Positions 5,861 to 6,468 of a stretch of DNA of 6,468 nt are shown one piece after another. Origin of the DNA: Rikenellaceae bacterium (GTDB lineage Bacteria; Bacteroidota; Bacteroidia; Bacteroidales; UBA932); contig CAAFZB010000065.1 of assembly GCA_900767405.1 (NCBI GenBank), positions 1 through 6,468 of the forward strand. Direction: 5' to 3'. Made by a program: the position numbers and the translations under genes. The first letter of the stretch is position 1; the number at the start of each line of letters is the position of its first letter. A model generated the notes under the pieces. That model had not been told where the DNA came from, did not search any database, and saw nothing but the letters and a program-made list of their open reading frames with translations.

Positions 5861-6468
5861 TTAATTGTCCCGCCAGTTGCTTGATTTCCTGAAACGCAGG
5901 AGGTCGGCCAGAGTGGAAGCGTTGGCCGCAATCCTGAAGCTGTAGGACTTGTATGTTCCCAGAGGGACCCACATAACCGATATGTTGAAACAATGCAGGT
6001 CGTATGTTGCGTTGACCTGGGTTGTCGTGACCTTCATTGCAGTAAAGTCGAATCCGCTGGTGAGATTGATGTTGAGCTTGGGAGTAAGCTTTAAGGTGGC
6101 GCTCAGGTTAAGATAATGGTTGAGCTTGGGAGTAGCCTTGAATACGCCTTCCTTCAGGGAATACGCCATATTCAGGCTAAGGTTGTAACTGAAGTTCAGC
6201 GACCAGGGGGCGTTCGTGTTCGTATAGTACAGCCACCCTCCCGGAATGAATTCATTGGTTACAGGGTGGTAATATTGCCTCTGGTAGTAATCGACGGCGC
6301 TCTGGACCTTTGCACCGGTGCTACCTTCGTTACCCTTTGTCTTTCCTTCTCCCTGAATTGCATATGAAAGCGAGGCGTTCATGGTCTGAAGCCTCATAAG
6401 GCCCTGGTGGGATGCTACTGCCAGTCTGTTATACCGGGCTCCCGCCTCGTTGATAGCATAGGGGTCGA
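5861..6468 (-). CDS. Outer-membrane beta-barrel protein, probably LptD (LPS assembly), C-terminal part
   Basis: The reading frame is open from the window edge to TAA at 5863-5861, giving the last 201 residues; the rest of the gene lies beyond 6468. The visible part starts DPYAINEAGARYNRLAVASH. It then shows repeated amphipathic strands with alternating polar and hydrophobic residues and aromatic belts (YYTNTNAPWSLNFSYNLSLN, NHYLNLSATLKLTPKLNINL, DLHCFNISVMWVPLG) and ends in KSSNWRDN. The pattern is that of the C-terminal strands of a large outer-membrane barrel. The DPYA.NE, CF.IS..WVP.G.YKSY.F and A.ADLL blocks resemble my memory of Bacteroidota LptD, which with LptE inserts lipopolysaccharide into the outer leaflet. 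Another large barrel cannot be excluded without the N-terminal LptA-like domain. There is no strong terminator between it and rho, but rho has its own promoter. Confidence 0.72.
   Translation of the reverse strand, partial: DPYAINEAGARYNRLAVASHQGLMRLQTMNASLSYAIQGEGKTKGNEGSTGAKVQSAVDYYQRQYYHPVTNEFIPGGWLYYTNTNAPWSLNFSYNLSLNMAYSLKEGVFKATPKLNHYLNLSATLKLTPKLNINLTSGFDFTAMKVTTTQVNATYDLHCFNISVMWVPLGTYKSYSFRIAANASTLADLLRFRKSSNWRDN

Overview
All five genes in this window lie on the minus strand, so transcription runs from high to low coordinates. Three things point to Bacteroidota, probably Bacteroidales: Rho carries a long, disordered, Q/P-rich insert after its N-terminal helical domain; the sequence before rho has a TAnnTTTG-type -7 element and no Shine-Dalgarno; and the partial outer-membrane protein looks like the Bacteroidota form of LptD. 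Base composition is balanced to slightly GC-rich by eye. I cannot name a genus.

Layout in transcription order. (1) 6468-5861: the C-terminal 201 residues of an outer-membrane beta-barrel protein, probably LptD, cut by the window edge. (2) 5860-5768: a 93-base gap with a likely rho promoter and a small AT-rich inverted repeat, but no convincing terminator. (3) 5767-4106: rho, transcription termination factor. (4) 4103-2442: a TGS / ThrRS-editing-like / uridine-kinase-like nucleoside kinase. (5) 2445-568: a fusion of a serine-nucleophile peptidase E/cyanophycinase-like (S51) domain with a complete ATP-grasp ligase domain. (6) 561-1: the N-terminal 187 residues of MnmE, the tRNA wobble-uridine modification GTPase, cut by the other window edge.

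The gaps from rho to mnmE are 2 bases, a 4-base ATGA overlap and 6 bases, so these four genes very probably form one operon started by the promoter before rho. Three members have an RNA or nucleotide theme: termination, nucleoside phosphorylation and tRNA modification. The S51/ATP-grasp protein has no known substrate and is the least understood gene here.

The points most worth a second look are the S51/ATP-grasp fusion, with a possible internal start exactly at its domain boundary, and the Rho insert, which combines an AT-hook-like motif with Q/P tandem repeats. I saw no tRNA, rRNA, CRISPR array, insertion sequence or other mobile element. I found no clear new multi-gene system; most of the window is well-packed core genome.
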